From contig JAVTVY010025257.1 of NCBI GenBank assembly GCA_036873755.1, positions 1 through 64,000 of the forward strand: a DNA stretch of 64,000 nucleotides, read 5' to 3'. The first letter of the stretch is position 1. Each line of letters opens with the position of its first letter. Source of the DNA: Hanleya hanleyi (Eukaryota; Mollusca; Polyplacophora; Lepidopleurida; Hanleyidae). The translations under genes were made by a program, and so were the position numbers. Below the pieces are notes generated by a model. The model had not been told where the DNA came from and did no database searches. It was given only the letters and a program-made list of their open reading frames with translations. This document shows positions 44,341 through 57,200 of this stretch, one piece after another.

Positions 44341-46109
44341 AAGACTATCCCGTTCTGTGACTAAAGCAATAACTTTGCCCAAGAGACATTTGTCCGTGTG
44401 CAGTCTTCAATGTCACAATTCGTAATCCGGAATTGACATCTCTAATGCCGCATTATGTTACAATGCTGGCGAGGGTTATCGCAAATCATTAGATATTGTG
44501 TTTGACCATTAATATATGATTCAGTCACTGAAACGAATACTGAAATTATCACTTAAAGCCATTTAATTTCTCGTAGATTCAACAAAAGAAATCACACGCG
44601 TTTTTGTCCCAGCGTGAATTTGCCATTGGGTGGTACCGGAAGCATTACCATGCCGAATTGACCGAGAAACAAACAACGCAGTTCGGTTGTTCGACATTTA
44701 TTTGGGTCCACAGAAACAGACGTTCCAATAAAAATAGAAAAGATTTACACAGATGCTTTATTGCAAGAAATATAAGGCGTTCATTAGGAAAGTTATCCGC
44801 CGGTCACCGTGATTCGGAACCCACAAAACTACTGTATAAATTCCTTCAAAAATGTACAAAACACGTATTCCCTCCAAAACCACAACCTGGATGAGTCGCT
44901 GAGCTAATTAGTTTGCACACCGTTTTTTGTGTTGACCAAGTTTGAGGTTGAATAACCCTGGAAAGAAAATACCCACACATAAAAGCAAGAAAAGACAAAA
45001 AAAAAAACTGGTTACAACGTGTGCGTTTTAATGTTGAGTTTTATTCACTGGGAAAGGCCAAGAACGCATCTCCAGTCATCTGGGATCCTGGAGCTTCCGA
45101 GGCCTAGGCGGCCCCTGGACCCTCGCCTTATTGTGCTGTCATAGTATAGCTCCCCCCCCCCGCCCCAAATCTGAAAACTTGTCTACGTCCTTACGTAACT
45201 GCAGGGCTTCTTTCCTCAATTTCAAGAAAAATTTAAATCTCGTTGATATGCACTCTTAAAATAATTCATGGATTTTGTTCCAGGTTTTATTCAGGCCATT
45301 TGACTACAATTGTGTTTCAAGGATGATTTTTTTTAAATTTTTCTTGAAAATGAGGAAAGAATCTTTGCAGTTAAGAGCAACTTACTCGAACTCCAAGAAC
45401 TCGTCCTGAATTTTAAGTTCAATCGTCTAGAACGATCGTGGACATGCCGGACGATTTAAAGAGTGCAGAAATACTAATATTCTTCAGTCAGTTCTTAGAA
45501 AGAATAGAAAGAACAAAATAACTTCAATTCCATCAAAAAAAATTTTCTTTCTTTTTGAGAGTTATGGGACTATCTCTCTCCGCTAAATTGAAAGCTTATA
45601 GATCTACACTACAATCTGTCGGGACGTGACAGGTTAAGTAACGGTATACAGTGTTGGACAGCAGTAAATAAAAGGATATTTTCAACGGCCTGGTAAATGT
45701 GGAGGTATACTGTAAGAACAACTGAAAACACAAACACATAAAAGCACACAGAAAATCCACACACACATACACGCGAAATCCAATGGGAATAAAGAAATTC
45801 AAGACGATGTACGGATGTGGGGGTTGCGTATATTTTTTGGAAGCGAAGATATAATTTGTACAGTACAACACAGCGAGTTGCAGACTTTCCGAGAGATAAC
45901 TTCATAACAGGCATCATTCCAAGCATGGACTAATATTTAACACCATTTAAAAGCTATACGATAATGCAGGATAATCATTATTCATTTACGCTGACATTTT
46001 CTTTATCGACAGTGGCAGAGATCATTCATGAAATGACGGCCTCGCCATACGATCCACATCGCAATAGCTGCTCCCTAAGCATGCGCTGCTCGATTTTGTC
46101 CTAAATACC

Positions 46110-46520
46110 GGAAGGCGACGCGCGACGCGCGACGGAAAGGGCGACGTCGCGGGCGACGTCGTGGGCGACGTCGCGTTTAAAAAGGGCGACGTCGCGTCGC
46201 GTTGTATCTCTTAACATTATAAGAACGCGACGGGAAGGGCGACGGGATGGGCGACGTCGCGAGCGACGTCGTGCACGACGTCGTGGGCGACGTCGCCTAT
46301 CGCGTCGTGTTGATTAAAGCGACGCGCGACGGGAAGGGCGACGTCGCGGGCGACGTCGCGGGCGACGTCGTGGGCGACGTCGCGTTTAAAAAGGGCGACG
46401 TCGCGTCGCGTTGTATCTCTTAACATTATAAGAACGCGACGGGAAGGGCGACGGGAAGGGCGACGTCGCGGGCGACGTCGTGGGCGACGTCGCCCTTCCC
46501 GTCGCCTGCGACGCGCGACG
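46110..46520 (-). repeat. GACGTC array 3
   Basis: This array is on the opposite strand to arrays 1 and 2. It contains repeated GGGCGACGTCG(C/T)GGGCGACG units and the tttaaaaagggcgacgtcgc and cttaacattataagaacgcg spacers. It is the right-hand end of the inner element. Confidence 0.88.
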
Positions 46521-46639
46521 CAAAAATGGCCGAAATGGAACACCATACAGAGCTGATTCGTGAAATGGCGGCCTCACCATACGACCCACATCGCAATAGC
46601 TGCTCCTTAAGCATGCGCAGCTCGATTTTGTCCTAAAAT

Positions 46640-46990
46640 ACCGGAAGGCGACGCGCGACGCGCGACGGAAAGGGCGACGTCGCGGGCGACGTCGTGAGCG
46701 ACGTCGCGTTTAAAAGGGGCGACGTCGCGTCGCGTTCTATCAATTAACATTATAAGAACACGACGGGAAGGGCGACGGGAAGGGCGACGTCGCGGGCGAC
46801 GTCGTGGGCGACGTCGCTCATCCCGTCGCGTTGATGAAAGCGACGCGCGACGCGCGACGGGAAGGGCGACGTCGCGGGCGACGTCGCGTTTAAAAAGGGC
46901 GACGTCGCGTCGCGTTGGATCTCTTAACATTATAAGAACGCGACGGAAAGGGCGACGTCGCCCTTCCCGTCGCCTGCGACGCACGACGCA
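46640..46990 (-). repeat. GACGTC array 4
   Basis: It is the right-hand end of the outer element and is preceded by the same ataccggaaggcgacgcgcg border. Its distal 66 bp pair exactly with the left end of array 1. Confidence 0.88.
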
Positions 46991-47021
46991 AAAATGGCCG
47001 AAATGGAACACCATAAGAAAC

Positions 47022-47999
47022 ACCATGTAAAGGGCCTGTGCCAGTGGTAGACTGTATACTGAAACCCCCATCTGTCGGTCAGATCTACATGAATATAACA
47101 GAATAGAATAGAAATCACACTCCCCAATACCCCATGATTTATGATCTCCCATGTCACATCGGTGACCATCTCGGAGTGTGGTTGTCGGCGATGGCTCAAT
47201 TTCCATCTCCTACCGTCAACCACACCCGGAGAGGGTCATTCAACCAGACCGGTCTGTCAGATCAACAGGGCGAGTGGAACATCCCCTGCCTGATGATCCG
47301 GTCGACCCACCTGGGGTGACAAGGGAAATGATATTAAACAACAATTAACATTTAAAAATATACAATTCAAAATGTGACCGTCAACATCAGATATAAAATA
47401 TGGAGCAATTTTGTAGACCTAATTTTAATCAGATTGCAGATAATTATGCAATCACCACGGTAAATGACTAGAATGAGACGGTTAAGTTACAACCTGTATG
47501 AAATTTGTGACTAGAACAATGCAGTTGACTAGTATGGTTTCACAAATAATAAAACTGCCTCCATTCAGTCAAAAACTCGAAAACGGTAATGGCAGCCTGC
47601 TCTCTTGAATTTGACTGAGACCATATTTTCCAACCAGTCTGTGAAGTTTTGTGAAATATTTGGCGAAATTCAAGATTGCTTTTGTTTCGTACATTGAGTA
47701 GTTTATGATCCCCAGTGAAATAATATACTTGACCATAACTCAGTTATTTGATCATTTCTGATGTAAGATTATGCTGTAGGATATGTATATACCAGGTAAT
47801 ACACCTCTCTCATAACAAGTTAATTAATAATGTTGTTTCACAAAAATGTGGGACCAGGACTTTTTAAAAAATAAATTTGAATGGGATAGCAACTTTTCTT
47901 TCTTTTCACAATAAAAAGGTTTTTTTCAAAGTAATATTATCTTTGCACCGGTACTACCCCCCCCCCCCCCCCCCCCAATAAATGTTGCTCGGTCCCTAA
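47022..47999. other. Gene-free stretch with a long C run
   Basis: No gene is visible. A run of about 20 C residues lies at 47949-47970, followed by aataaatgttgctcggtccc, which matches the reverse complement of 35087-35108. Confidence 0.5.
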
Positions 48000-50900
48000 A
48001 TTGCCAGAACAGAAATATAGACATTATTAGATATTCATAGATTTGGCTGAGCCCCGAAGTGATCAACTATAGTATTCACTATAACAGCATTTCAGTATTC
48101 TCATTTATAAATACGAACCATATATAGCCCTTTCCAAGACATTGTTCAATTATTGTATCGCGGTCATCTAATCTCCTTGCAGAATGTATATTATCTATAA
48201 TAGCCTATCGAAGAAGCTTCAGATAGTGCGATTGTCATGCAGTCTTTAATAATGACGTATCCTTCACAGCAACTTTTCTTAGAATTGAAGATTCAGGCGA
48301 AGGAGATTTTCCCAACACAGTGTACAAATTTAAGTGGAGAAAGTATAGGAGGGGGCGCTTAAGACATAAATTTAATGGCAATTGACAAGTTAGTTTTCCA
48401 TTTCCAGGCTGTCTTAATATAATTGCAAAACGAAATAGCATCACCGATCTAAGCAATTTCAGAACGCTTAATTAGGCTTTACTTTGCGTTCGTGGAAAAT
48501 ACAAACACAATCCAGGAAACTAACAAACTTCACCAATGTCCCCATGGACAACTGCAGAATTCATTCTCTCCATCCTTGGTTATTTTTTCTCGTCCTGCAG
48601 TACTTCAGCATATAAAGTAATTGTCTCGTCTTTTCATCTCTTCCTTGAGAGCTGGAGAAAATTCAATTTATTGATGTCACTCATGAATTTCAAGGCGATA
48701 AGAAAAATCACATTGCGTCTAAAGTTGAAAACGATATGTCAGTTGTCAGCCAGCAAGTTTCCATTATTTTACAGGTATGGCCAAAGTGGTCATATCAAAA
48801 GAACTCGTCAAAGCGTAACTAATATGTGAACGTGGGAAAAAGCTAGATGAGGTTGATAGATGGTTTAAACCATCACCTGGTAAATAACCACTTGCCCTCC
48901 AGAAGTTTCCAATCTTATCCTTCGCTCACCGGACATGTTCCGCTTTATGAACGCCGCCAAGTTTAGGGGAGCCCAATTTCTATTAAACCCTCCCGTAGTC
49001 ACAACCTTTCCCCAAAATAACACTTACAGTTAGGGTCATAATGACGTACTTGCATGCTGTGAGGTTTAAATTGTCGGAGCGAGTTGTATATAAAAAATAA
49101 TCCTCTCCGAAAACTGTTTTGGATTCTGTCGGCGAACTATCCCTAAATTGCATGGAAAATATCAGGAGAGAAAATCAGGACCCCACACACATATACACGC
49201 CCATGCTATAAAATGGAATCAAGTTGCAGTTTAACGATACAAGTGTCAGATACAAAATTCAGTAGTCAGCCGTCGTCCATGAAGAATTTCCGAGGATATA
49301 AGCGACATGTATATATAATACAAATATATATATATAATCAATTTTCGGAAAATAAATTTTCAGGACTGGGTCATGGACTAATGCGTGAATTTGTTTATTA
49401 TCTAGCGTTTACGAACTGATTCAAAACAGTCATTTGCTTGCACCTACGTTCGCGAATATTTCGTTGCAGTGTGATGCAGCATGATTGTAACTGGTCAGTC
49501 TGTTATCCATATAAATCTCCTATATATACTGACCTGCAGGTAAAAAGACCATTATCGTCCTGGAGTGAGGCAATTAGATAAAGGGTGATGTTCTTGTACT
49601 CAGTGCTATTAGTTGGTTATATGGTTGACTAGTGACCCAATACGGAAATATATGTAGAGTAAAATTCATCTTGAGCGAGATGTCACTGACATATCAAGGA
49701 ATATACAGTATCGGCCACAAAGGTCGATATATTGTTTGTCAGAAGGTTTGTGAATCTCCGAAGGATTTGTCGTTTTAATGAGCTACTGTCGGAATCTCAG
49801 TGCATGCATGGGAATTTAGAACTGATCCAGTACAGTTCCCCTATCATTAATTTATGTTAATTCCTGGAAATGTGGATGCGAATAAAAGGCGATTATTTTG
49901 TAAGAAAATATTGATGATAAGGTATTAGAATTTAAAGCATGTATGCCATCACATTGCAGACATTCGATGTTCTTTGATTGGCTGCGTTTCCACGTCGATC
50001 GTCACGAATTGGTGTAAAACCAATGTATGTTTGTCGAAAGGTTTTATTGCGAACAAATCGGGCAATTGACAATTTATTCCAGAAACGAAGCTTCCGGTTG
50101 TTTCGAGTGTATGGTTTGAACCACCATTGACTCTAATCCAGGATCGACCACCTTCCATGAATGTTCCATGGACTGACGTTTGAGGACCTTGGATGATGGA
50201 TGATGGTTTTGACATAATGGATATGAAGGAAAGCCTTCAACACGTGATTGTGATGTACATGTGCTTATGTTATAAACCAAGCATATACGTGTCCCCGAAA
50301 TGCTGCCCGAACAAAAAAATTATGTCCTTTCTGAATGCATTTATGGACCGCGCCCGATAGGCATTTTGTTGAGTGGTAATATTAAAATATCCAGAGATCT
50401 GTATCATGTGTATTAGAATCTTTACTTTGAATTAAATTAATTCTTTGGGCGAATCTCGTTCGTATATATAATTGAGTCTATACCTTCATCGCACAAGACG
50501 CCGAGCTCAAACACTCATACTGAACTTGGGACAGGAATCTGACCTAAAACAACCGACCGTCTGTCAGATAATGTCTTATCGGGACCGACACAAAAAGTGG
50601 ACAGCAACGACGCTTGGTTATACTGGGGTTCTTTGCATGTCGCGTATACTATACTATTTTCTTTTCAGCTGCGTCGTTAGGCTATTAGCGAGACATTTTG
50701 ATGAACAATCAAGTCAGATCCCCAGCCTCGTATCCCATGAGTCTCCCGGAGAACTCATCCGAGCAAAATAACCGTTTAGTTATGTCGAGAAGTGTTCACA
50801 CTATTCTCCTAAGCAATTAAAGGATGGTTGTTTGGAAAAAAGAGAACATGTCTTGAGTGATGAGTCATAAAGCATTGTGACGAGTTCACCTTGGCATTTT

Positions 50901-53900
50901 ACGCCAAAAAGATACGAAAAGACAGCTTATCAAGGACTGAATGCCTACTGTTTGGTCACAAACATTTTTTTTAATTAAAAATGATTACTCACGTCACTTT
51001 CTCGGAGAAAAAAGTCGCTTCTCATTCTCATTGACGTCCGCAGAAATTTGCATAGATTACTGACAGATCATCTGAAATGGTTCACCATTCGAATTCCAAA
51101 GAAGGTATATTTCTTTCTAAATCTCAAGAAAACGGAATATCCTTCAAAAATTCACGAATCAAACTGATTTGCCAGAATTACATTGTTCTGTCGAAGGTTC
51201 GATTTTTTTTAACAATGCATCAATCAAAGTGATCGAGACTGTATACGGTATCCGTATTGGACCGTACTGCGTAAAGATTTCATCCCACTGAATAGCTTTT
51301 GGTGGAAATCTTAGTCACCCTTCTCGACAGCCTCTCTGACAATTAGTCACCCTTCTCGACGGCCTCTCTGACAATTAGTCACCCTTCTCGACGGCCTCTC
51401 TGACAATTAGTCACCCTTCTCGACGGCCTCTCTGACAATTAGCCACCCTTCTCGACGGCCTCTCTGACAATTTCAGAACTGAGGATTCTGTGATTGCTTT
51501 CTCATGATCCACCATGGGCACATCGTAAATTTGCAAATTACAGATTGGAGTAACGGTTTGGGGAACATGAAATAAAACGTATTGCTGCTGTTGTCAACGG
51601 AACGAACATCGTACAGGGAACTAACATGTACGAAATCTGGACATGTTTCAGTATCAACGACGGACGATTAAGGCAACTATATGGTGTTTATACAAGTAAT
51701 CGCAATAAATGACGAAGCTCAACAAAATTAAATAAATTTGTACGGAATTAGGAATAAAAATTAATCCATTGGTCCTAAGGTGGATCTAGTTCATGAGCAT
51801 TTGTTGGCCAATGTACGCGGAGTGTAAAAAGATATATATATATCGGGTTCTCATGTGACAAACGTGTACCGATTGATATGACAAATGCCTGAATACACCA
51901 TGACGAAGAGGCGTTCTTGACTGACTGCTTGTTCTACTATCGTTCCATGGCTATTCAATTCTCCAGTCTCGAAGAAATATTTCTATGCAGAGGATATAAA
52001 GCGAGGATGATGGCATCGCAGGCTAGAGCGTAACAAAATGAAAAGTTGGCAGATTTGTCTAATTAAGTCGTCGACTTTTTACTTGGTCCATCCCGATTGA
52101 CATTTTGATCATCATGTTTCGGAGAAGCTCTTGTTTGAGGCCAGGTCAACCATGATGAAGAGTCGCTCTTGATTTATCCTACCATCTTCTCGATTTGCGA
52201 GGTTTTAATTGGTGAGTTCCCGTCAGCATATGTTACGCTGGCAAAGCGTAAAATTTATATTAAATTATCAAGGTAAAAAATTATCTTTGATCTACAGATT
52301 ATTCTGGGTCTATAGACTTCTGCTGTCGGAACATATTAGAATGGCGGACAATAACATCAGAGCTGCTTGGCCGATCATTTGTTCAGGACAACATTTAGTT
52401 GTCACTGTCAAACTGATCAATGGAGAAGATAAATAAGGACAAAAACTGGCTTATATTTTTAACGGGAACGGAAAGATATCAAGGTTCGAATGTAAGCGTG
52501 TTATATGATTATAATGTCGTCATCAGCAACATTTTATTTAATTCATCTACCGTTATGAAGGGTTGCTAATCTCTTACAAAATCAGTGGCATACCGTACGT
52601 ATTTCTTCTCAAATAGCAGAAGCATACACATTACAGAACATGCTGACGGTTTGGCAGGAATTGCAAAATATTATTTCTTTCACATAACACTTGGAACAGC
52701 GTTTCGAAGTGTAGTTATGTTGAAAGTTGGATCGGCGATTTTGTGGTGGAAGCATCAAACGGAACCAGGATAAGTTTCACACAAAATACTGATCGTGTTT
52801 TCGGTAGCTGTCGATGAAGGAGGTTTTGATTCTTATTTGTTTTCATATTAAACAATCAAACTGTACGAAAGTATAGACTATTAAATACATATATTGTCAC
52901 ATACATTTTTCTACGGTGGATACATGGGGGGTACATCATTTTTAACAGAAGTTGTTCTGAATCGTTTAAAATTGTATCCGTCTTTTTCATTTGTTAGCAA
53001 TACATAACAAAGACATTAATATAAATAATTTTAGTTATTGCTATCAAAGATAAAGGATGTGTCGATAGAAATTTATGTGTGTAAGTCCGAATAAATGAAA
53101 GAAGAAGTAAAAAACCTCATGGGATGCGACAAAACAATCGTGATTAATCCGTGATAAACTGTGATAAATCCGTGATACACCGTGATTATTTCGAAATGTT
53201 TCCCACGTTCTCAGCGGTGCCCTGGGAAACCTATCCGAATTTTAATTTTCTCATTTAATGCTCAATACATAACGAGGAAGGAAACATCAGAAAAAGGTCA
53301 TTTTATCACACGAATAAATTACTGTTATAATTGTCGATCTTCCTGAGAACCGGAGAATTTGCACAAATTGAACTGCTTCAATACGGAATTAATCCAAAGC
53401 ATGTGACCAACACGCCCAAGAATTACTTTGAGTGTTCAATAAACAAGAACAAAATATTGTAATTTATACTAATTGAAAATATTGTTTTATACATATTGTT
53501 TCGTGTTAGTACTTTAACCGCGCTTCATTCGAGACCGATCCTCGACAAACCGTACAATAACTTTGAAACCTATTATTACCATGTTTTACGTCACATCAGT
53601 TGCTAATATTTAATTGTTATAGAATGCCAGCAATAAAGTTCTACGCGTTCCATGTAGTACGCTGAGAGAAAATGCGAATTTTGATGTAATGTAATTTCGG
53701 ACTGCTGGGAGAAAACCTCGATGCACAATTTTTGCATTCTATCTGCGCTTGAGACAGATTTCTACAGAATACAAAATAATAACGTGGTTGTATTGCTAGC
53801 TGTTGTCGTCGCGGATTGTTGTACTAAAGGGATTTGTTATTTCTATCAGTGTTTCAGACCAATATCATAGCGAAAACATTGTCCGACCTTTCTGTACATG

Positions 53901-54215
53901 TAAGTTATTATATTACAGAGGCTTCCTTTGGCTTAATTACAATGAGAAGCCGTACCCTGACAGGAATTTGGTTACAGAGTGGAAATTCTTTTGTGGACGA
54001 TCTAGGAATTTTGGAATACATGTTCGATTGGTTGCATATTCCCTAGGGAACAGATAGGTTTAGATATGATGTCTAAATTATAGTTCTGTGAGTCCTTGCT
54101 TGGGCTTGTTTCCTGTTTAATCATAGAGCTTCGTTACTTGGAAACTGGAATGGCACAGAATGCAACCTGTAGTATCTGGCGGCACGAGTCGGTTACTTTT
54201 CAATCAAGTTGTCTA
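48000..54215 (+). repeat. Large diverged direct duplication, unit B
   Basis: It contains, in the same order as 25.08-35.08 kb, an R1 block (48.54-49.17 kb), ctgatttgccagaattacat (51.17), aaatttgtacggaatta (51.74), ttaaattatcaaggtaaaaa (52.26), ctcatttaatgctc (53.25) and tttgcattctatctgcgctt (53.73). Its first 540 bp recur at 54215-54560. No intact gene is recognised. Unit B is shorter than unit A, mainly because it lacks the internal duplication. Confidence 0.55.
51313..51472 (+). repeat. 32-bp minisatellite, five copies
   Basis: Five copies of agtcacccttctcgacggcc plus tctctgacaatt differ only by g/a in the first unit and t/c in the last. The corresponding place in unit A (about 29400) has one diverged unit (cctcgaaaccctctctcacaatt), so the array expanded after the duplication. 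Confidence 0.92.
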
Positions 54216-57200
54216 AATTGCCAGAAACAGAAATATAGACATAACGTATTATTATATATTCATAGATTTGGCTGAGCCCCGAAGTGATCAATCAAACTAT
54301 CGTATTCACCATAATCACATTTCCCCATTCTCATTTATAAATGCGGTGCACCGCTGAATTACATATAGCCTTTCCCCCCAAAAATCGGTCAATTATTGTC
54401 TCGCGTTCATCTAATCTCCTTGCAGAATGTACATTATCTATAACAATCGGTCGGACAACCTTCAGATGGGGCGATTGTCAATCTTTAATAATGACGTAGC
54501 CTTCACAACAACCGGTTATATTTGAAGATCAAGGCATTGGAGATTTTTCAAACACACTGTACAGATTGTGAAATATGGGCCATCCTTAGCTGGTTTTTCT
54601 CGGCTTCCAATAATTCAGCATATGAGGTGAATGTTACATCTTTTATCTCCTCCTAGAGAGCAAAAGAAAAAATCAATTTATTTGTACCGGTAATGAAAAA
54701 CACAGTGTACAGATTGTGAAATATTGATTTCTTAGCCACCTTACTTTAACGTAAAGGTAGACTTCTTAGCCACCATACTTGTCCCAGTAATTTGTGCATG
54801 CAAACCACAAGTCATATTTTAAATGTCACAGTACATACATATATTTGTTATTTGTGAGAAACGGTTATAAAAGTCCAGTCTATATGATTTAATATTGGAT
54901 GGTTGTATAACTGCACTGAATTTGTACTTTGTGAATCCCAAGTTTGATGAGAATGTTTTAGTTTTGAGACAGATAGCGATTCGACATGTCATAATTTTAC
55001 TGAGGATTTGATGGGCCTGGCATGAACCCACATTCATTCAGGACAGTATAAAAGAGAATGTTTGACAATTTCAAATTACAGTTCATTCCATCATACTGTC
55101 GTACTGCCACTGGTAGAGTTCACAAATGTTGTAGCTGCTTCAAGATGCATGTATAGTAAAAACTATATCATCAGAAATTTGTGCTGTGCTCTCCATGTCC
55201 AGAGAAAATCACTGGCCGGACCGGAGTCTTCTGAAGGTTTATGTTATTTCACTCGGGAATGTCGGCGCCCCATACAAGCCCACTTTTCGTCGAAACTTCC
55301 TACAAATTACAAGATGAAGGTGGTGGAGGGTAAAGGAAGAGGATCTTAGGCATGTATCTAATGATAAATGTATTTTTTCATTTCCAAATTGTCTTAACGA
55401 CAAAGCGGCATGGTATCACTGCCCTAAGCAATTTCAGAACGATTAATTAAAATCAAAGCTTTGATTTGCGTTTATCAAAGAAAACAAAACAGCAATCGCT
55501 ATGGGCTGATTTGTCAAACTAACAGCTCCTACACAGTGGGTGAATGGTTTGTTTTTCAGATACGCGGACGTATACACTGTCGGAAGGATTGGTGTCAAAC
55601 TGACCAAGAATTTTTGGGTATAGACGTGACGGACCCAAAAAGTTTGGCTCAAATTTCATTTTGATCCAAACAATTTGGGTCCTTTTGGCCCAACTAACTT
55701 GGGTACGTCACGTATCTATCCAAAAGGTCTGAAAGAGAAGAGCTTTTGCTTTTCGATTTGTACCAGGAAATGCTTTAAACTATAAAGTCATTAGAGAACA
55801 TTGAAGAAACAAATCTTTTAAATTGAAATAGATCTAAGCGAAAAAAAAATTAACGAAAAATTCTGGAAAATATTAAGAAAATCCAGGAGCTAACAAAATT
55901 CACCAATAATGGGCCACCGTAGAATGCATTTTCTCTTTCCTTAGCTGTTTTTTTCTCGGTTTTTAATAATTCAGCATATGAGGGGAATGTCTCATCTTTT
56001 GTCTCTTCCTAGAGAGCAAAAGAAAAATCAATTTATTGGTACCGGTAATGAATTTCAAGTTGATAAGGAAAACTACATTGCATCTAAAGTTGAGGATGAT
56101 ATGACAGTTAACATTATTGTATATCTATGGCCAGTGTATAATATGGTGATATTGAATGGACTCGTCAAAGCGTAACTCACATGTAAACGTGGGAACAAGC
56201 TCGTTGAGTTTGATAGATGGTTTAAGCCTTCACCTGGTAAATTGCCATTCGCCCTTCAGACGTTCTCAATCTTGTACTGATCACAAAGGCAGGATATGGT
56301 TCACGAATGCCGCGAGGTTATGAGGAGTCAATTTCGAACCTTCTGGTAGTCGCACCCTTTCCTCAAAATCAACAATATTATTGTATGATGTAATATGCAT
56401 GATGTAGGGACTGAATTGTCAGAGCGAAGTGACTATAGAAATTACATTCGCCCAAATTAGTTTTGGGTTCCGTCACTAAACTGTCAGTCGATTACATGAA
56501 AAATATCAGGAGACAAAATGGGCACCCACTCGCACACACATTCATGCAAATGCCATAATATTGCATGAATTTGCCATAATATTGCAGATGCTATAATATC
56601 GCATGAATTCCGCTTAACCCGGGGCTAGGGGCCGTATGAACCCATTTACTTCAAGATCCTCATGGTACTCATATGAACAGGCACAATCAAAGCGTGACTG
56701 AGATACATCATTCTTTAGATGACGACTTCACAACGAATATTATGGATTAAGAATACTGATCAGCGATACGGATTTGATATTTTTGGAACATCATGATGTC
56801 TTGCCGGCAACATTGAAAACTGTTGAACGCTTCTCTCTTGCAGGAAACAAGCTTATGTTTATGTATACTATGATTGTCTTTTTGAATCTGGTGCTAATAC
56901 TGTTATATGGAATATAGAATAGGTCTTTGGATTATGGACGCGGATATTCTCTAATGGACGACGGCTGATTTATGAATGACGGATTAGACGCTTGTAATTT
57001 TCACAATACAAGCGCCAGATCGGATATTCAGTAGCCGGTCATCGTCCATGAAGAATTCCTGTGGTCATAATCGAACATCCACAATCCAAGCAGGTGTAAC
57101 ATACAAATGCATATGGGAGACAAACTAATTTCGTTAAACGCAACATAACAATGGTGGTGAGAAAAGATGCCGGCGTACTGACAAGTAGTCAAATGACTCC

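Larger units (their letters stand above)
42291..46547 (-). mobile_element. GACGTC-rich fold-back element, inner copy (4257 bp)
   Basis: Its ends share about 67 bp of inverted repeat starting TATGGTG, then GACGTC arrays of different length (42318-42640; 46110-46520), then inverted X regions, giving terminal inverted repeats of about 1.1 kb. It sits in the X(-) end of the outer element. A 22-bp sequence beginning cagagctgattcgtg is present both at 42269-42290 and at 46548-46569, directly flanking it. The central region is in opposite orientation to that of the outer copy, so the whole locus reads as an 8-kb imperfect palindrome centred near 42.4 kb. Confidence 0.75.
38269..47015. mobile_element. 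GACGTC-rich fold-back element, outer copy with a nested second copy
   Basis: The ends are perfect 66-bp inverted repeats (TATGGTGTTCCATTTCGGCC and onward; 38269-38334 and 46950-47015), flanked by the 6-bp direct repeat AGAAAC at 38263-38268 and 47016-47021. Inside each end lies a GACGTC array, then a region X running inward. X(+) begins near 38762, its inverted partner X(-) ends near 42260, and the centre of this copy is about 39.5-41.4 kb. At 42290 the element is interrupted by a second copy in opposite orientation (42291-46547); the remainder resumes at 46548. Both outermost termini share a variant (gcgtcgtgcgtcg) not present in the inner pair (gcgtcgcgcgtcg), which argues that they belong together. 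No transposase is recognised. Removal of the insert would leave about 4.47 kb. Confidence 0.75.

Noticed and set aside
55600..55720. Repeated gggtcc/ggacccaaa words as a structured RNA
   Set aside because: Only weak, short complementarities; nothing beyond simple word repetition.
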